In this document: piece by piece, positions 18,045-26,655 of the stretch
Layout: every line of letters starts with the position of its first letter
Position numbering within the stretch: the stretch's first letter is position 1
From: Pseudomonadota bacterium
Lineage (GTDB): Bacteria; Pseudomonadota; Alphaproteobacteria; Sphingomonadales; Sphingomonadaceae
Length of the DNA stretch: 64,000 bases
Direction of reading: 5' to 3'
Assembly (NCBI GenBank): GCA_023418595.1
Contig: JAEZZI010000009.1
Span: forward strand, 25,241 to 89,240
Program-made: the position numbers and the translations under genes
The notes under the pieces: model-generated
The model's database searches: none
What the model was told of the DNA's origin: nothing
What the model saw: the letters and a program-made list of their open reading frames with translations, nothing else

Positions 18045-18671
18045 ATGGGCCTGAGCGCCGACCAGTTGCAGACCGCACTCGATGCGCTGGCGCTGCGCGA
18101 ACCCGCCTTTGCCGCGGGACTTGCGCGCGCTGGCTATCCCGAGCCGCGCATCCGCGCGCCGGGCTATGCGACGCTGCTGCGCACGATCGTCGGCCAGCAG
18201 GTGAGCGTCGCCGCCGCCACGTCGATCTGGAACAAGGTCGAGGCCGCGGTCGGCGGCGACGCGACCGATCCGGCTGCGCTGATCGCGACCAGCGACGAGG
18301 ATTTGCGCGCGGCAGGCCTGTCGCGCCAGAAGATCGCCTATGCCCGCAGCCTGGCGGAGGAAGTGACGAGCGGCGCGCTAGACCTCCACAACCTCCCTGC
18401 CGACGACGAGGAAGCGATCGCGGCGCTGACCCGGATCAAGGGGATCGGGCGCTGGTCGGCCGAAATCTATCTGTTGTTCGCCGAGGGACGCGACGACATC
18501 TGGCCCGCCGGCGACCTGGCGGTGCAGATCGAGATCGGACGGCTGCTTGGCCACACCGAACGCCCCAGCGAAAAACTGACCCGCGCGCTGGCGGAGGCGT
18601 GGCGCCCGCACCGCGGCGCGGCAGCGATCTTCGCCTGGCACCACTACCGCGTCGATATGGACGTGATCTGA
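18045..18671 (+). CDS. DNA-3-methyladenine glycosylase II (AlkA-like)
   Basis: Protein of 208 residues from the ATG at MGLSADQLQTAL; the open frame upstream runs over the ferredoxin promoter region and is not used. The HhH-GPD domain is clear: LLRTIVGQQVSVAAA, the helix-hairpin-helix IKGIGRWSAEIYLLF and the catalytic aspartate in PAGDLAVQ. It excises alkylated purines in base-excision repair. It is shorter than E. coli AlkA because the N-terminal beta domain is absent, as is common in this subfamily. Confidence 0.9.
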   Translation: MGLSADQLQTALDALALREPAFAAGLARAGYPEPRIRAPGYATLLRTIVGQQVSVAAATSIWNKVEAAVGGDATDPAALIATSDEDLRAAGLSRQKIAYARSLAEEVTSGALDLHNLPADDEEAIAALTRIKGIGRWSAEIYLLFAEGRDDIWPAGDLAVQIEIGRLLGHTERPSEKLTRALAEAWRPHRGAAAIFAWHHYRVDMDVI

Positions 18672-18675
18672 CCCG

Positions 18676-19599
18676 TCAGTCCGCAGCCGGCATCGGCCCG
18701 GCAAGCAGCAGCGGGTCGATCCGCGCATCGCCCCATTTCATGCCCCAGTGCATGTGCGGACCGGTCGCGCGTCCGGTCGCGCCCACCGTGCCCAGCCGCT
18801 GCCCGCGGCGAACGGCCTGCCCTTCCTTCACGTCGATCGAATCCATGTGCAGGAATGCGCTGTTCAGCCCCATGCCGTGGTCGATCATCAGCAACCGGCC
18901 TTCGAGCGTGAACTCGCCAGGCGTCGCCAGGACGACCACGCCGTCGGCGGGCGCCATCAGCGGCGTGCCGGTGGGCCGCGCGACGTCGACGCCGGAATGA
19001 TAGCTGCCGGGCTCGCCGCGATAGATGCGCTGCGCGCCGAACAGGCCGGAGACGCGGCCCGTCACCGGCCACAGAAATTGCTGGCGCCAGCCGTTCGCGC
19101 CCGTATCCTTTGCGCGCGCAGCGTTGATCTGCGCCAGTTCGGGTGCGCGGCGGCGCTGGAATTCGGCGCTGGGCTGCGAGATGCGGGGCAATGAATTGAG
19201 CCGCTCGATCCGCCACGCGCGCGGCGCGACCGCGATCGCCTGAGTCACCCGGCTGCCGTCCGAACGCTCTGCAACCAGCGACGCGGTCGTGCCCGCATCA
19301 CGGTCGAAGGCGAGGATGAAGCGCCCGTCGCTCGCCACGCGCACCGGCGCGCCGTTCAGCGTCAGCCGCGTCGTCCCCGCAGGCGCGGTGCCGAGCATCA
19401 CGCCGCCCTGGATCGCCTGACCTTCGAGTGCGATCCGGGTCGCCTGCGGCAGTCGCGCAGGCGTCGGCAGCGCAACCGGCGTCACCGCGACGTCCGCCGG
19501 GCTCCACGACGCGCGTCGGACGGGCGACGGCAGCGCCGATGCGCATCCCATCAACAATACCGAAATGGCGGCGCCCGCACCCCAGCGCGCCAACGTCAT
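18676..19599 (-). CDS. M23-family peptidase, lipoprotein
   Basis: About 307 residues from the ATG opening MTLARWGAGAAISVLLMGC, which is a lipoprotein signal with the cysteine at about residue 19. The C-terminal LytM/M23 domain has the zinc motifs YHSGVDVARPTGTP and GPHMHWGMKWG (HxH). It probably cuts peptidoglycan cross-links or regulates amidases in the periplasm. The start overlaps the stop of the DUF2093 gene (ATGA), and both follow xseA on the same strand. Confidence 0.93.
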   Translation of the reverse strand: MTLARWGAGAAISVLLMGCASALPSPVRRASWSPADVAVTPVALPTPARLPQATRIALEGQAIQGGVMLGTAPAGTTRLTLNGAPVRVASDGRFILAFDRDAGTTASLVAERSDGSRVTQAIAVAPRAWRIERLNSLPRISQPSAEFQRRRAPELAQINAARAKDTGANGWRQQFLWPVTGRVSGLFGAQRIYRGEPGSYHSGVDVARPTGTPLMAPADGVVVLATPGEFTLEGRLLMIDHGMGLNSAFLHMDSIDVKEGQAVRRGQRLGTVGATGRATGPHMHWGMKWGDARIDPLLLAGPMPAAD

Positions 19600-19796
19600 G
19601 CGGCGGTCATCGCCTTCGTCGCGATCTCGGCGCTGGCATAGGGCTGCTGCTGCGCGACGCTCCAATAGCGCAGTTCGTCGAGCGGAATGCGCTCGCCCGA
19701 TACCGCGCAGACGACATGGTCGCCCGACGCCAGCATCCGAAAGCCGTTGGCCATATAGTGAAGCCGCGCCGCGCGGCTGTTGTTCGACATGAGCAT
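19596..19796 (-). CDS. DUF2093 family small protein
   Basis: Sixty-six residues (or 64 from the next ATG). The sequence RLHYMANGFRMLASGDHVVCAVSGERIPLDELRYWSVAQQQPYASAE is the DUF2093 pattern found almost only in alphaproteobacteria. Function is unknown. It lies 23 nt after xseA and overlaps the M23 gene, so the three form one transcription unit. Confidence 0.88.
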   Translation of the reverse strand: MLMSNNSRAARLHYMANGFRMLASGDHVVCAVSGERIPLDELRYWSVAQQQPYASAEIATKAMTAA

Positions 19797-19819
19797 GGTT
19801 TCGCGTCCCAGATTGCGCG

Positions 19820-21211
19820 TCAGAACAGGTCGCCCTGTTCCGGCTTGGTCCCGGTATAGGGTTTTCGCGGCGCTTTGGGAACCGCGCCGTCCACGGTCGC
19901 ATCGACGTTGCCGTCCCTGAAATGCAGCCGCAATGTGCCTGCCGTGCGTGCTTCAGCGGCGCTCGCCGCCACCTTGCCGCTGCTCCGGGCTTCTACCCAG
20001 GCATAGCCGCGCTCCAGCGGACGTTCAGGATGCGCGGCGGTCAGTAGCCGCTCCATGTCCGCCAGCCGTTGCCGCGCCGACCCCAGCCGCGCCTCCAGCG
20101 CCGCCGGACGAAGCGCGCCCGCCACCCGGTCGAGCTGCCGCCGCGCCATGTCGGCGCGTCGTTCCAGCCCACGCCCCAACCGCTGCGCCGCATCGTCCAC
20201 CCGCTGGCGCTGCGGCCCGAGCAGCGCGTCGCGCCTGGGCATCACCCGCACCAGCGCCGCCAGCCGCTCGGCTCCGCGTTCGCGATAGCGGTTGGCGCAC
20301 CGCTCGCTCCGCGCGCCAAGCGTCGTCAGCGTGTAGTTGAGGTCGGCGAGCACCGGCACCGCGATTTCCGCCGCCGCGGTCGGCGTCGGCGCGCGCAGAT
20401 CGGCGGCGTAATCGCCTAGCGTCGTATCGGTTTCATGTCCGACTGCCGAGATGATCGGGATCGAGCATTCGGCGATGGCGCGCACCACCGCTTCCTCGTT
20501 GAACGCCCACAGATCCTCGATCGACCCGCCGCCGCGCGCGACGATCACCAGATCGGGCCGCGCCACTGGGCCGTCGGCTGCGAGTCCGTCGAACCCGCGA
20601 ATCGCCGCGGAGATCTGCGCCGCCGCATTCTCGCCCTGCACCTGCACCGGCCAGACGATGACATGGCTGGGAAAGCGGTCTTCCAGCCGGTGGAGGATGT
20701 CGCGAATCACCGCGCCCGTCGGCGACGTCACCACCCCGATCACGCGCGGCAGATTGGGAAGCGCCCGGCGTGCCTTGCCCTTGGCGAACAGCCCTTCGGC
20801 CTCGAAGCGCGCCTTGTTCTTTTCCAGCAGCGCCATCAGCGCGCCCTCGCCCGCGACCTCCATCCTGTCGATGACGATCTGGTATTTGGAGCGCCCCGGA
20901 TAGGTGGTGACCTTGCCGGTCGCGACCACTTCGATCCCGTCCTGCGGCACGAACGCCAGCGCCCCCGCCGCGCCGCGCCACATCACCCCGTCGATGACTG
21001 CATCGGCATCCTTCAGCGTCAGATAGACATGGCCCGATGCCGCGCGCTTGTAGCCCGAAATCTCGCCCTTCACCCGGACATGGCCGAATTCGCGCTCGAC
21101 CATGCGCTTCAGGTTTCCCGACAGTTCGCCGACGCTCAGCGGCGCGGCGTTGTCGCCGGGGCCACTCTCGGCTAGCAGGCGCGCATTCGCATCAAACAGG
21201 GGATCCGCCAT
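19820..21211 (-). CDS. xseA: Exodeoxyribonuclease VII large subunit
   Basis: Protein of 463 residues. An N-terminal OB fold (about 25-115, starting LSVGELSGNLKRMVEREFGHVRVKGEISG) is followed by the catalytic domain with GVVTSPTGAVIRDI, VARGGGSIEDLWAFN and SAVGHETD and then a long helical, Arg-rich segment. It degrades single-stranded DNA together with the small subunit XseB, which is not in this window. The ATG has AGAAGGA 5 nt upstream; both that site and the promoter lie inside the divergent purD gene. Confidence 0.96.
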   Translation of the reverse strand: MADPLFDANARLLAESGPGDNAAPLSVGELSGNLKRMVEREFGHVRVKGEISGYKRAASGHVYLTLKDADAVIDGVMWRGAAGALAFVPQDGIEVVATGKVTTYPGRSKYQIVIDRMEVAGEGALMALLEKNKARFEAEGLFAKGKARRALPNLPRVIGVVTSPTGAVIRDILHRLEDRFPSHVIVWPVQVQGENAAAQISAAIRGFDGLAADGPVARPDLVIVARGGGSIEDLWAFNEEAVVRAIAECSIPIISAVGHETDTTLGDYAADLRAPTPTAAAEIAVPVLADLNYTLTTLGARSERCANRYRERGAERLAALVRVMPRRDALLGPQRQRVDDAAQRLGRGLERRADMARRQLDRVAGALRPAALEARLGSARQRLADMERLLTAAHPERPLERGYAWVEARSSGKVAASAAEARTAGTLRLHFRDGNVDATVDGAVPKAPRKPYTGTKPEQGDLF

Positions 21212-22472
21212 GAACGTCCTTCTGATCGGGTCGGGGGGCCGTGAACATGCGCTGGCATGGAAGCTGGCGCAATCGCCGACCCTGACTAAGCTTTACGCAG
21301 CCCCCGGCAACCCCGGCATCGCGCAACATGCCGAAATCGCCGATATCGCGGCGACCGACCAGCGCGGGATCATCGATTTCTGCCTGCGCCATTCCATCGA
21401 ATTCGTCGTGATCGGTCCCGAAGCGCCGTTGGTCGAGGGGCTGGGAGACAATCTCCGCACGATGGGGATCGCTGTATTCGGACCCGACAGGGCGCCTGCG
21501 CAACTTGAAGGGTCGAAGGGCTTCACCAAGGATCTGTGCCGCCGCGCCAACATCCCGACCGCAGGCTATGCGCGCGTAACCTCGCTCGACGGCGCGCGCG
21601 CCGCGCTCGGCGATTTCGGACTGCCCGTGGTCATAAAGGCGGACGGCCTCGCGGCGGGCAAGGGCGTCACCATCGCCATGTCGCACGACGAAGCCGAAGC
21701 CGCGATCGTCTCGCTGTTCAACCGTTCCGGCGGCGAAGCGGTGATCGAGGAGTTTCTCGACGGCGAGGAAGCCAGCCTGTTCGTGCTGACCGATGGCACG
21801 CATCTGATGCCGTTCGGATCGGCGCAGGACCACAAGCGCGTCGGCGACGGCGATACCGGACCCAATACCGGCGGCATGGGCGCCTACAGCCCCGCCCCCG
21901 TGCTCACGGCGGCGCTTGAAAAGCAGGCGATCGACGAGATCGTGCGTCCGACCGTACAGGCGCTGGCCGACATGGGGATGCCCTATTCGGGCGTGCTCTA
22001 TGCGGGGCTGATGTTGACCAATACGGGGCCGAAGCTGATCGAATATAATGCCCGCTTCGGCGACCCCGAATGCCAGGTGCTGATGGCGCGGCTGGACGAC
22101 GATCTGCTCGACATCATGGTCGCGACGGCGTCGGGGAAGCTGGGCGAACGCGCACCCGCCGGGTTCCGCGACGATCACGCGATGACCGTCGTGGTGGCGG
22201 CAAAGGGCTATCCCGGCACCGCGATTGCCGGCGGCGCGGTCACCGGTATCGACGCGGCGGAAGCGAGCGGACCGGTCACCGTGTTTCAGGCCGGAACCAG
22301 GGCCGATGGCGACACGCTGCGCGCGAGCGGTGGCCGCGTGCTAAGCGTCACCGCCACCGGCCCCGACCTGCGCGCCGCGCGCGATGCGGCCTATCGCGGG
22401 GTCGAGGCGATCGGTTTCGAGGACGGTTTCTGCCGCAGCGACATCGGCTGGCGCGAACTGTCGCGCGGCTGA
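21210..22472 (+). CDS. purD: Phosphoribosylamine-glycine ligase
   Basis: Protein of 420 residues from the ATG of MNVLLIGSGGREHALAWKL, with AGGGGA 6 nt upstream. ATP-grasp features are visible: VVIKADGLAAGKGVTIA, EEFLDGEEASLFVLTDG, GPNTGGMGAYSPAP and EYNARFGDPECQ. It makes GAR from phosphoribosylamine and glycine in de novo purine synthesis. The start codon overlaps the xseA start codon on the other strand, so each gene's translation signals lie in the other's coding region. Confidence 0.97.
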   Translation: MNVLLIGSGGREHALAWKLAQSPTLTKLYAAPGNPGIAQHAEIADIAATDQRGIIDFCLRHSIEFVVIGPEAPLVEGLGDNLRTMGIAVFGPDRAPAQLEGSKGFTKDLCRRANIPTAGYARVTSLDGARAALGDFGLPVVIKADGLAAGKGVTIAMSHDEAEAAIVSLFNRSGGEAVIEEFLDGEEASLFVLTDGTHLMPFGSAQDHKRVGDGDTGPNTGGMGAYSPAPVLTAALEKQAIDEIVRPTVQALADMGMPYSGVLYAGLMLTNTGPKLIEYNARFGDPECQVLMARLDDDLLDIMVATASGKLGERAPAGFRDDHAMTVVVAAKGYPGTAIAGGAVTGIDAAEASGPVTVFQAGTRADGDTLRASGGRVLSVTATGPDLRAARDAAYRGVEAIGFEDGFCRSDIGWRELSRG

Positions 22473-22538
22473 CGCGTTTGGCGCTCCGGCCCCGTGTCGC
22501 TATGACCGGGCCTGACCGGTTTTGCGCAAAGGCGGATC

Positions 22539-23198
22539 ATGGAAGAAAAATCGCTGCAATCAACCTCGCCCTTGGGCGCGATCGACACGATGGGGACGAT
22601 CACCACCATCCATCTGATCGTGATCGCACTGTTCGCGGTGGCGGCGGTGCTGATCATCGTCTGGGGCACCAGGCGCTGGCGCGCCAACAAGCGCGCGATG
22701 GCCGAGCTGGAGGCCGATGGCCGGATACAGACCGTCAACGCCGATACCCCCGCCGCGCCGGAGCCGGAACCAGAGCCAGAGCCGGAGCCGGAGCCGCCGG
22801 TCGAACGTCAGGCCGAACCCGCTGCCCCGGCACCCGTCGCGGCCCCGCTGTCGGAAGCGATTCCCCAGCCGGTTCCCGTCGCGCCACCCCCGCCGCCGAT
22901 CGTCGAACCGCAGCCGAAAGTGATCGCGCCGCCAGTGGCAGCGCCCGCCGGCGACAGCGACGGCGACCTGACGCGGCTGAAGGGTCTGGGACCGAAAGTC
23001 GCCGCGCGCCTTGCCGAACTGAATGTCACACGCATCGCCGATCTCGCCGCGCTGGACGACGCGCAGGCCGCCGATCTCGACGCCCAGCTCGGCAATTTCC
23101 GGGGGCGGATGGTCCGCGACAAATGGATCGAACAGGCCCGGCTGCTGAACGCGGGCGACATTGCAGGCTACGAAGCGCAGTTCGGCAAACTGGGCTGA
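22539..23198 (+). CDS. Membrane-anchored protein with C-terminal helix-hairpin-helix domain
   Basis: Protein of 219 residues. One membrane helix (about 22-44, IHLIVIALFAVAAVLIIVWG) is followed by a positively charged stretch, a Pro-Glu-Ala-rich linker of about 75 residues including a run of alternating Glu-Pro, and a C-terminal domain (about 145-219) with LTRLKGLGPKVAARLAELNVTRIADLAAL, an HhH motif of the type fused to many sphingomonad and rhizobial small membrane proteins. Function is unknown; HhH motifs usually bind DNA non-specifically. No obvious operon partner. Confidence 0.8.
   Translation: MEEKSLQSTSPLGAIDTMGTITTIHLIVIALFAVAAVLIIVWGTRRWRANKRAMAELEADGRIQTVNADTPAAPEPEPEPEPEPEPPVERQAEPAAPAPVAAPLSEAIPQPVPVAPPPPPIVEPQPKVIAPPVAAPAGDSDGDLTRLKGLGPKVAARLAELNVTRIADLAALDDAQAADLDAQLGNFRGRMVRDKWIEQARLLNAGDIAGYEAQFGKLG
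22759..22799 (+). repeat. Short tandem repeat coding for Glu-Pro
   Basis: Six or seven consecutive GAGCC(G/A) hexamers inside the HhH membrane protein gene code for an alternating Glu-Pro linker. Such a tract can change length by slippage in steps of two residues without a frameshift. Confidence 0.75.
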
Positions 23199-23211
23199 GT
23201 CTGTCTCTAAT

Positions 23212-23262
23212 GTCATTCCCGCCCTTCGACTGCCTGAAAGGCAGTCGAAGGGCGGGAATGAC
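23212..23262. repeat. Perfect 24-bp inverted repeat, GTCATTCCCGCCC family
   Basis: The arms 23212-23235 and 23239-23262 are exact reverse complements with a 3-nt loop. No T-run follows, so it is not a standard terminator, although it lies 13 nt behind a stop codon between convergent genes. Confidence 0.9.
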
Positions 23263-23293
23263 GACAATGTGAGACTAACCCGCCAGCCACGTT

Positions 23294-23369
23294 CGTCATT
23301 GCGAACGCAGCCAAGCGATCCAGCGCCACGCAAGCCGCTATGGATTGCTTCGCTGCGCTCGCAATGACG
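23294..23369. repeat. Dispersed inverted repeat, CGTCATTGCGA family
   Basis: The ends CGTCATTGCGAACGCAGCC and GCTGCGCTCGCAATGACG pair over nearly 30 nt with few mismatches, around an 18-nt centre. It lies next to the 23212 hairpin, so two unrelated repeats fill this convergent gap. Confidence 0.85.
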
Positions 23370-23383
23370 ACGGGTCGAGGCGG

Positions 23384-24691
23384 TCAGTCGCGCTGTTCGA
23401 CGAGCAGCTTGTCGATCTTGCGCCCGTCCATGTCGACGATTTCGAAGCGCCAGCCCTGCTCGGTGAAATGGTCGCCTTCCTCGGGCAGCCGTTTGATGAC
23501 CGACAGCGCCAGCCCGGCGACGGTGGCGAAATCGCGATCCTCGGGCAGGTCGATGCCGATGCGCTCGGCCAGCGCATCCGCAGCCATCTGGCCCGACACC
23601 AGCAGCGATCCATCCTCGCGTTTGACGACATGAGGTTGATCGTCGGGATCGGCATCGGACGCGAAATTGCCCGCGATCGCCGCCAACAGGTCGGCGGGCG
23701 TCACGATCCCCTCGAAATGGCCATATTCGTCATGGACCATGCCCATCGGCACGCCCGAGCGGCGCAATAGCGTCAGCGCGTCCATCGCATCGACCTGGTC
23801 GGGCAGTACCGGCGCCTCGCGCATCAGCGCACGCAATGAAAGTGTTTCCTGCTTGACCAGAGCCGCAACGATATCACGCGCCTCCACCACGCCCAGCACC
23901 GCGTCGATCGACCCTTCGGCCACCACCAGCCGGGTGTGCGGCGTCACCGCCAGCTTGGCGAACAGCGCATCGCTGCCGAGATCGACATCGACCCATTCGA
24001 CATCGGTGCGCGGCGTCATCACTTCGCGCACGGGACGGTCCGCCAGCCGCACCACGCCCGAGATGATCGAGCGTTCATGCTCTTCGATCACGCCCGACCT
24101 GGTGGCTTCCGCCACCAGCAGGTGCAATTCCTCTGCCGTCACCCGGTTTTCGGATTCACGGTTCATGCGCAGCAGGCGGAAGACCAGACCGGTCGATTGG
24201 TCGAGCAGCCAGACGAGCGGCGCGGCGACCTTCGACAGAAAGATCATCGGCAGCGAAATCAGCGTGGCGATCGGCTCGGGAGAGCGCAGCGCAAACTGCT
24301 TGGGCACCAGCTCGCCGATGATGAGCGAGGCATAGGTGGTGAGGCCGATGACCAGCGCCAGCCCCACTGCGTTCGACGTCGCATCGGTCAGCCCCAGCCA
24401 CAGTTCCAGCCGATCGGCGACCGGCTGGCCCAGGCTGGCGCCCGAATAGGCGCCTGCGACGATGCCGATCAGGGTGATGCCGATCTGCACCGTGGACAGG
24501 AACTTGCCGGGATCCTCGGCGAGCGAAATCGCGGCGGCGGCGCCCCGGCTGCCCTTTTGCGCCGCCCCCTCGAGCCGCGCCCTGCGAGAGGAGACGATGG
24601 CAAGTTCGGACATGGCGAACACGCCGTTGAGCGCGACCAACGCCAGGATGATCGCGACATCGAGCCAGGGAAAAGGAAGGGGGTCTGTCAT
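23384..24691 (-). CDS. CNNM/CorC (hemolysin) family transporter-associated protein
   Basis: About 435 residues from the ATG of MTDPLPFPWLDV. An N-terminal DUF21/CNNM membrane domain with three or four helices (LNGVFAMSELAIVSSRR, LSTVQIGITLIGIVAGAYSG) is followed by a CBS pair (VMTPRTDVEWVD, LLRRSGVPMGMVHDEYGHFEGIVTPADLL) and a C-terminal CorC/HlyC domain. The family is linked to magnesium and cobalt export; the older name hemolysin is misleading. It stands alone. Confidence 0.92.
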   Translation of the reverse strand: MTDPLPFPWLDVAIILALVALNGVFAMSELAIVSSRRARLEGAAQKGSRGAAAAISLAEDPGKFLSTVQIGITLIGIVAGAYSGASLGQPVADRLELWLGLTDATSNAVGLALVIGLTTYASLIIGELVPKQFALRSPEPIATLISLPMIFLSKVAAPLVWLLDQSTGLVFRLLRMNRESENRVTAEELHLLVAEATRSGVIEEHERSIISGVVRLADRPVREVMTPRTDVEWVDVDLGSDALFAKLAVTPHTRLVVAEGSIDAVLGVVEARDIVAALVKQETLSLRALMREAPVLPDQVDAMDALTLLRRSGVPMGMVHDEYGHFEGIVTPADLLAAIAGNFASDADPDDQPHVVKREDGSLLVSGQMAADALAERIGIDLPEDRDFATVAGLALSVIKRLPEEGDHFTEQGWRFEIVDMDGRKIDKLLVEQRD

Positions 24692-24801
24692 GGTTGACTG
24701 GCCCAAGCATTAGCGTCTCGCGGGCAGCACGCACAAGCGGCGAATCGCGGGATCGAAAATTTCGCTCCGATGAACGAGCCGTTCAGCATCGATTCGCCCG
24801 T

Positions 24802-24826
24802 GGAACAACTATCAGGCGAGCGGGTT
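24802..24826 (+). promoter_or_regulatory. Candidate ECF (EcfG-type) promoter of the ompA-like gene
   Basis: GGAAC at 24802-24806 and GGTT at 24823-24826 are 16 nt apart, close to the GGAAC-N16/17-CGTT promoter of the alphaproteobacterial general stress sigma factor EcfG. It lies about 50 nt before the start codon. One -10 base differs and no computation was done, so this is a candidate only. Confidence 0.3.
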
Positions 24827-24877
24827 TGGAGGGTCCGAGGTTCGGGTGCGGAAGCCGAATTCCAAGAGGAGGACGAT

Positions 24878-25555
24878 ATGAAACTGACCAGCAAATTCTC
24901 GATGCTCGCCGCCGTCGGCGCGCTGACCCTGACCAGTGCCTGCGTCACCGATCCGGTGACCGGCGAGCGCACCATTTCGAAAACCGCGCTGGGCGGCGTC
25001 GGCGGCGCGCTGGGCGGATATCTGCTCGGCGACCTGGTCGGCGGTCGCAACGACCGCACCGCAAAGATCGTCGGCGCGGGCATCGGCGGCCTCGCGGGTG
25101 CGGGCATCGGCAATTACATGGACCGCCAGGAACGCGCGATGCGCGAACGCACCGCCGGGTCGGACATCGACGTGGTGCGCCAGGGCGACGACCTGCTGCT
25201 GCGGATGCCGTCGGGCATCACCTTCGCCACCGACAGCGCGAACATCGCGCCCCAGTTCCGCCCGACGCTGGATGAGGTCGCCGCGGTGCTCGCGGAATAT
25301 CCCAGCACTTATGTCGATGTGTATGGCCACACCGATTCGACCGGATCGGACGCGTACAACCAGGGCCTGTCCGAACGCCGCGCATCGGCGGTCGCCAACT
25401 ATCTGACGTCGCGTGGCGTCGCATCGGCGCGTCTGGGCACGCGCGGCTTCGGCGAAACCCAGCCGATCGCGTCGAACGACACCGAGGCCGGTCGTGCGGA
25501 AAACCGCCGCGTCGAAATCAAGGTCGTGCCGATCGCCGAGAGCGATCTGCGCTGA
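24878..25555 (+). CDS. OmpA-family lipoprotein with glycine zipper
   Basis: Protein of 225 residues from an ATG with a strong AGAGGAGGA site. The lipobox puts the lipidated cysteine at residue 22. Residues about 38-85 form a glycine zipper (GGVGGALGGYLLGDLVGG, GAGIGGLAGAGIGNYMD), followed by an OmpA peptidoglycan-binding domain with YGHTDSTGSDAYNQGLSERRA and NRRVEIKV. It most likely tethers the outer membrane to peptidoglycan. A clear terminator follows. Confidence 0.95.
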   Translation: MKLTSKFSMLAAVGALTLTSACVTDPVTGERTISKTALGGVGGALGGYLLGDLVGGRNDRTAKIVGAGIGGLAGAGIGNYMDRQERAMRERTAGSDIDVVRQGDDLLLRMPSGITFATDSANIAPQFRPTLDEVAAVLAEYPSTYVDVYGHTDSTGSDAYNQGLSERRASAVANYLTSRGVASARLGTRGFGETQPIASNDTEAGRAENRRVEIKVVPIAESDLR

Positions 25556-25579
25556 TCCGATACCGGTTATGCGAAAAGC

Positions 25580-25610
25580 GGCGCGCAGGGCATGCCCTGC
25601 GCGCCTTTTT
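25580..25610 (+). terminator. Rho-independent terminator of the ompA-like gene
   Basis: An 11-bp perfect GC stem (GGCGCGCAGGG with CCCTGCGCGCC) closes a 4-nt loop, followed by five T. It lies 24 nt after the stop codon. Confidence 0.92.
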
Positions 25611-25663
25611 CATGATACCGGTTGATCGAGGGGTGGCTGAGGTTACCGACAGGTCCCCTCCCG

Positions 25664-25738
25664 CTCGTTTCGAGCGAAGTCGGGAAAACTGCCGAACGCG
25701 CTCGGCCCGCGTTTCTCGACTTCGCTCGAAACGAACGG
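25664..25738. repeat. Hairpin repeat, GTTTCGAGCGAAGTCGAG family, copy 2
   Basis: Arms CTCGTTTCGAGCGAAGTCG and CGACTTCGCTCGAAACGAACGG pair around a 25-nt centre. It lies between the ompA terminator and the hydrolase start, so it can affect the leader of the hydrolase gene. Confidence 0.88.
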
Positions 25739-25764
25739 AAATCAGGCGTTTGGGAGCAGGCAAG

Positions 25765-26649
25765 ATGAAGACCGAACGGATCGCCCTTTCCACCGGCATA
25801 ACCCTTAACGTCGCCACCGCGGGCGGACCCGGCGCGCCACCGCTGATATTCCTCCACGGCTTTCCCGAATCGCATCGCACCTGGCGGCACCAGATCGCCG
25901 AGTTCGCGCATGACCATTTCGTCGTCGCGCCCGACCAGCGCGGGTTCGGCGCGTCCGACCAGCCCGAGGGCGTCGAGAACTATACCCCCGACAAGCCGGT
26001 TGCCGACCTGATCGCGCTGGCCGACCATTTCGGGATCGATCGCTTCACGCTGGTCGGGCATGACTGGGGCGGCGCGATCGCGTGGATGGCGGCGCTCAAC
26101 CGCCCCGATCGCGTCGCGCGCCTGATCATCGTCAACGCCCCCCACCCGCTCGTCTTTCAGAAATCGCTGATCGACGATCCCGCCCAGCGCGCCGCCAGCC
26201 AGTATATCACCGCGTTCCGATCGCCCGGCATCGAGGCGCATATCGCCAAGATGGGCGTCGAAACCTTCTTCGACACCAGCTTCGCCAAGCACGCCGACCC
26301 CGCGCTGCTGGCCGAGGAAAAGCCGCATTACCTCACCGACTGGTCGCGCCCCGGCGCCATGACCGCGATGCTCAACTGGTATCGCGCGAGCGCAATTTCA
26401 GTCCCCGCGATGGACGAGGACGCGGCGATGCCCGCTTTCGTCGCCGCACCCTTCCCGCCCGTCCAGCCGCCAACGCTGGTCATCTGGGGGATGCAGGACA
26501 AGGCGCTGCTTCCCGTGCAACTCGACGGGCTGGAGACCCATGTGCCCGACCTTGAGATCGCGCGGATCGAAGAGGCCGGGCATTTCGTGCCTTGGGAACG
26601 GCCCGACGCGGTCAACTCGGCGATGCGCGACTGGCTCGCCGAGCGTTGA
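25765..26649 (+). CDS. Alpha/beta hydrolase, epoxide hydrolase type
   Basis: Protein of 294 residues from the ATG of MKTERIALSTGI. The oxyanion motif HGFPESHRTWRHQ, nucleophile elbow GHDWGG with the aspartate nucleophile expected for epoxide hydrolases and haloalkane dehalogenases, and the histidine in EEAGHFVPWE are all present. LYS- or Tyr-lid residues that separate these two activities were not checked, so substrate is open. It ends 6 nt from the convergent nitroreductase gene. Confidence 0.88.
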   Translation: MKTERIALSTGITLNVATAGGPGAPPLIFLHGFPESHRTWRHQIAEFAHDHFVVAPDQRGFGASDQPEGVENYTPDKPVADLIALADHFGIDRFTLVGHDWGGAIAWMAALNRPDRVARLIIVNAPHPLVFQKSLIDDPAQRAASQYITAFRSPGIEAHIAKMGVETFFDTSFAKHADPALLAEEKPHYLTDWSRPGAMTAMLNWYRASAISVPAMDEDAAMPAFVAAPFPPVQPPTLVIWGMQDKALLPVQLDGLETHVPDLEIARIEEAGHFVPWERPDAVNSAMRDWLAER

Positions 26650-26655
26650 AAAGCG

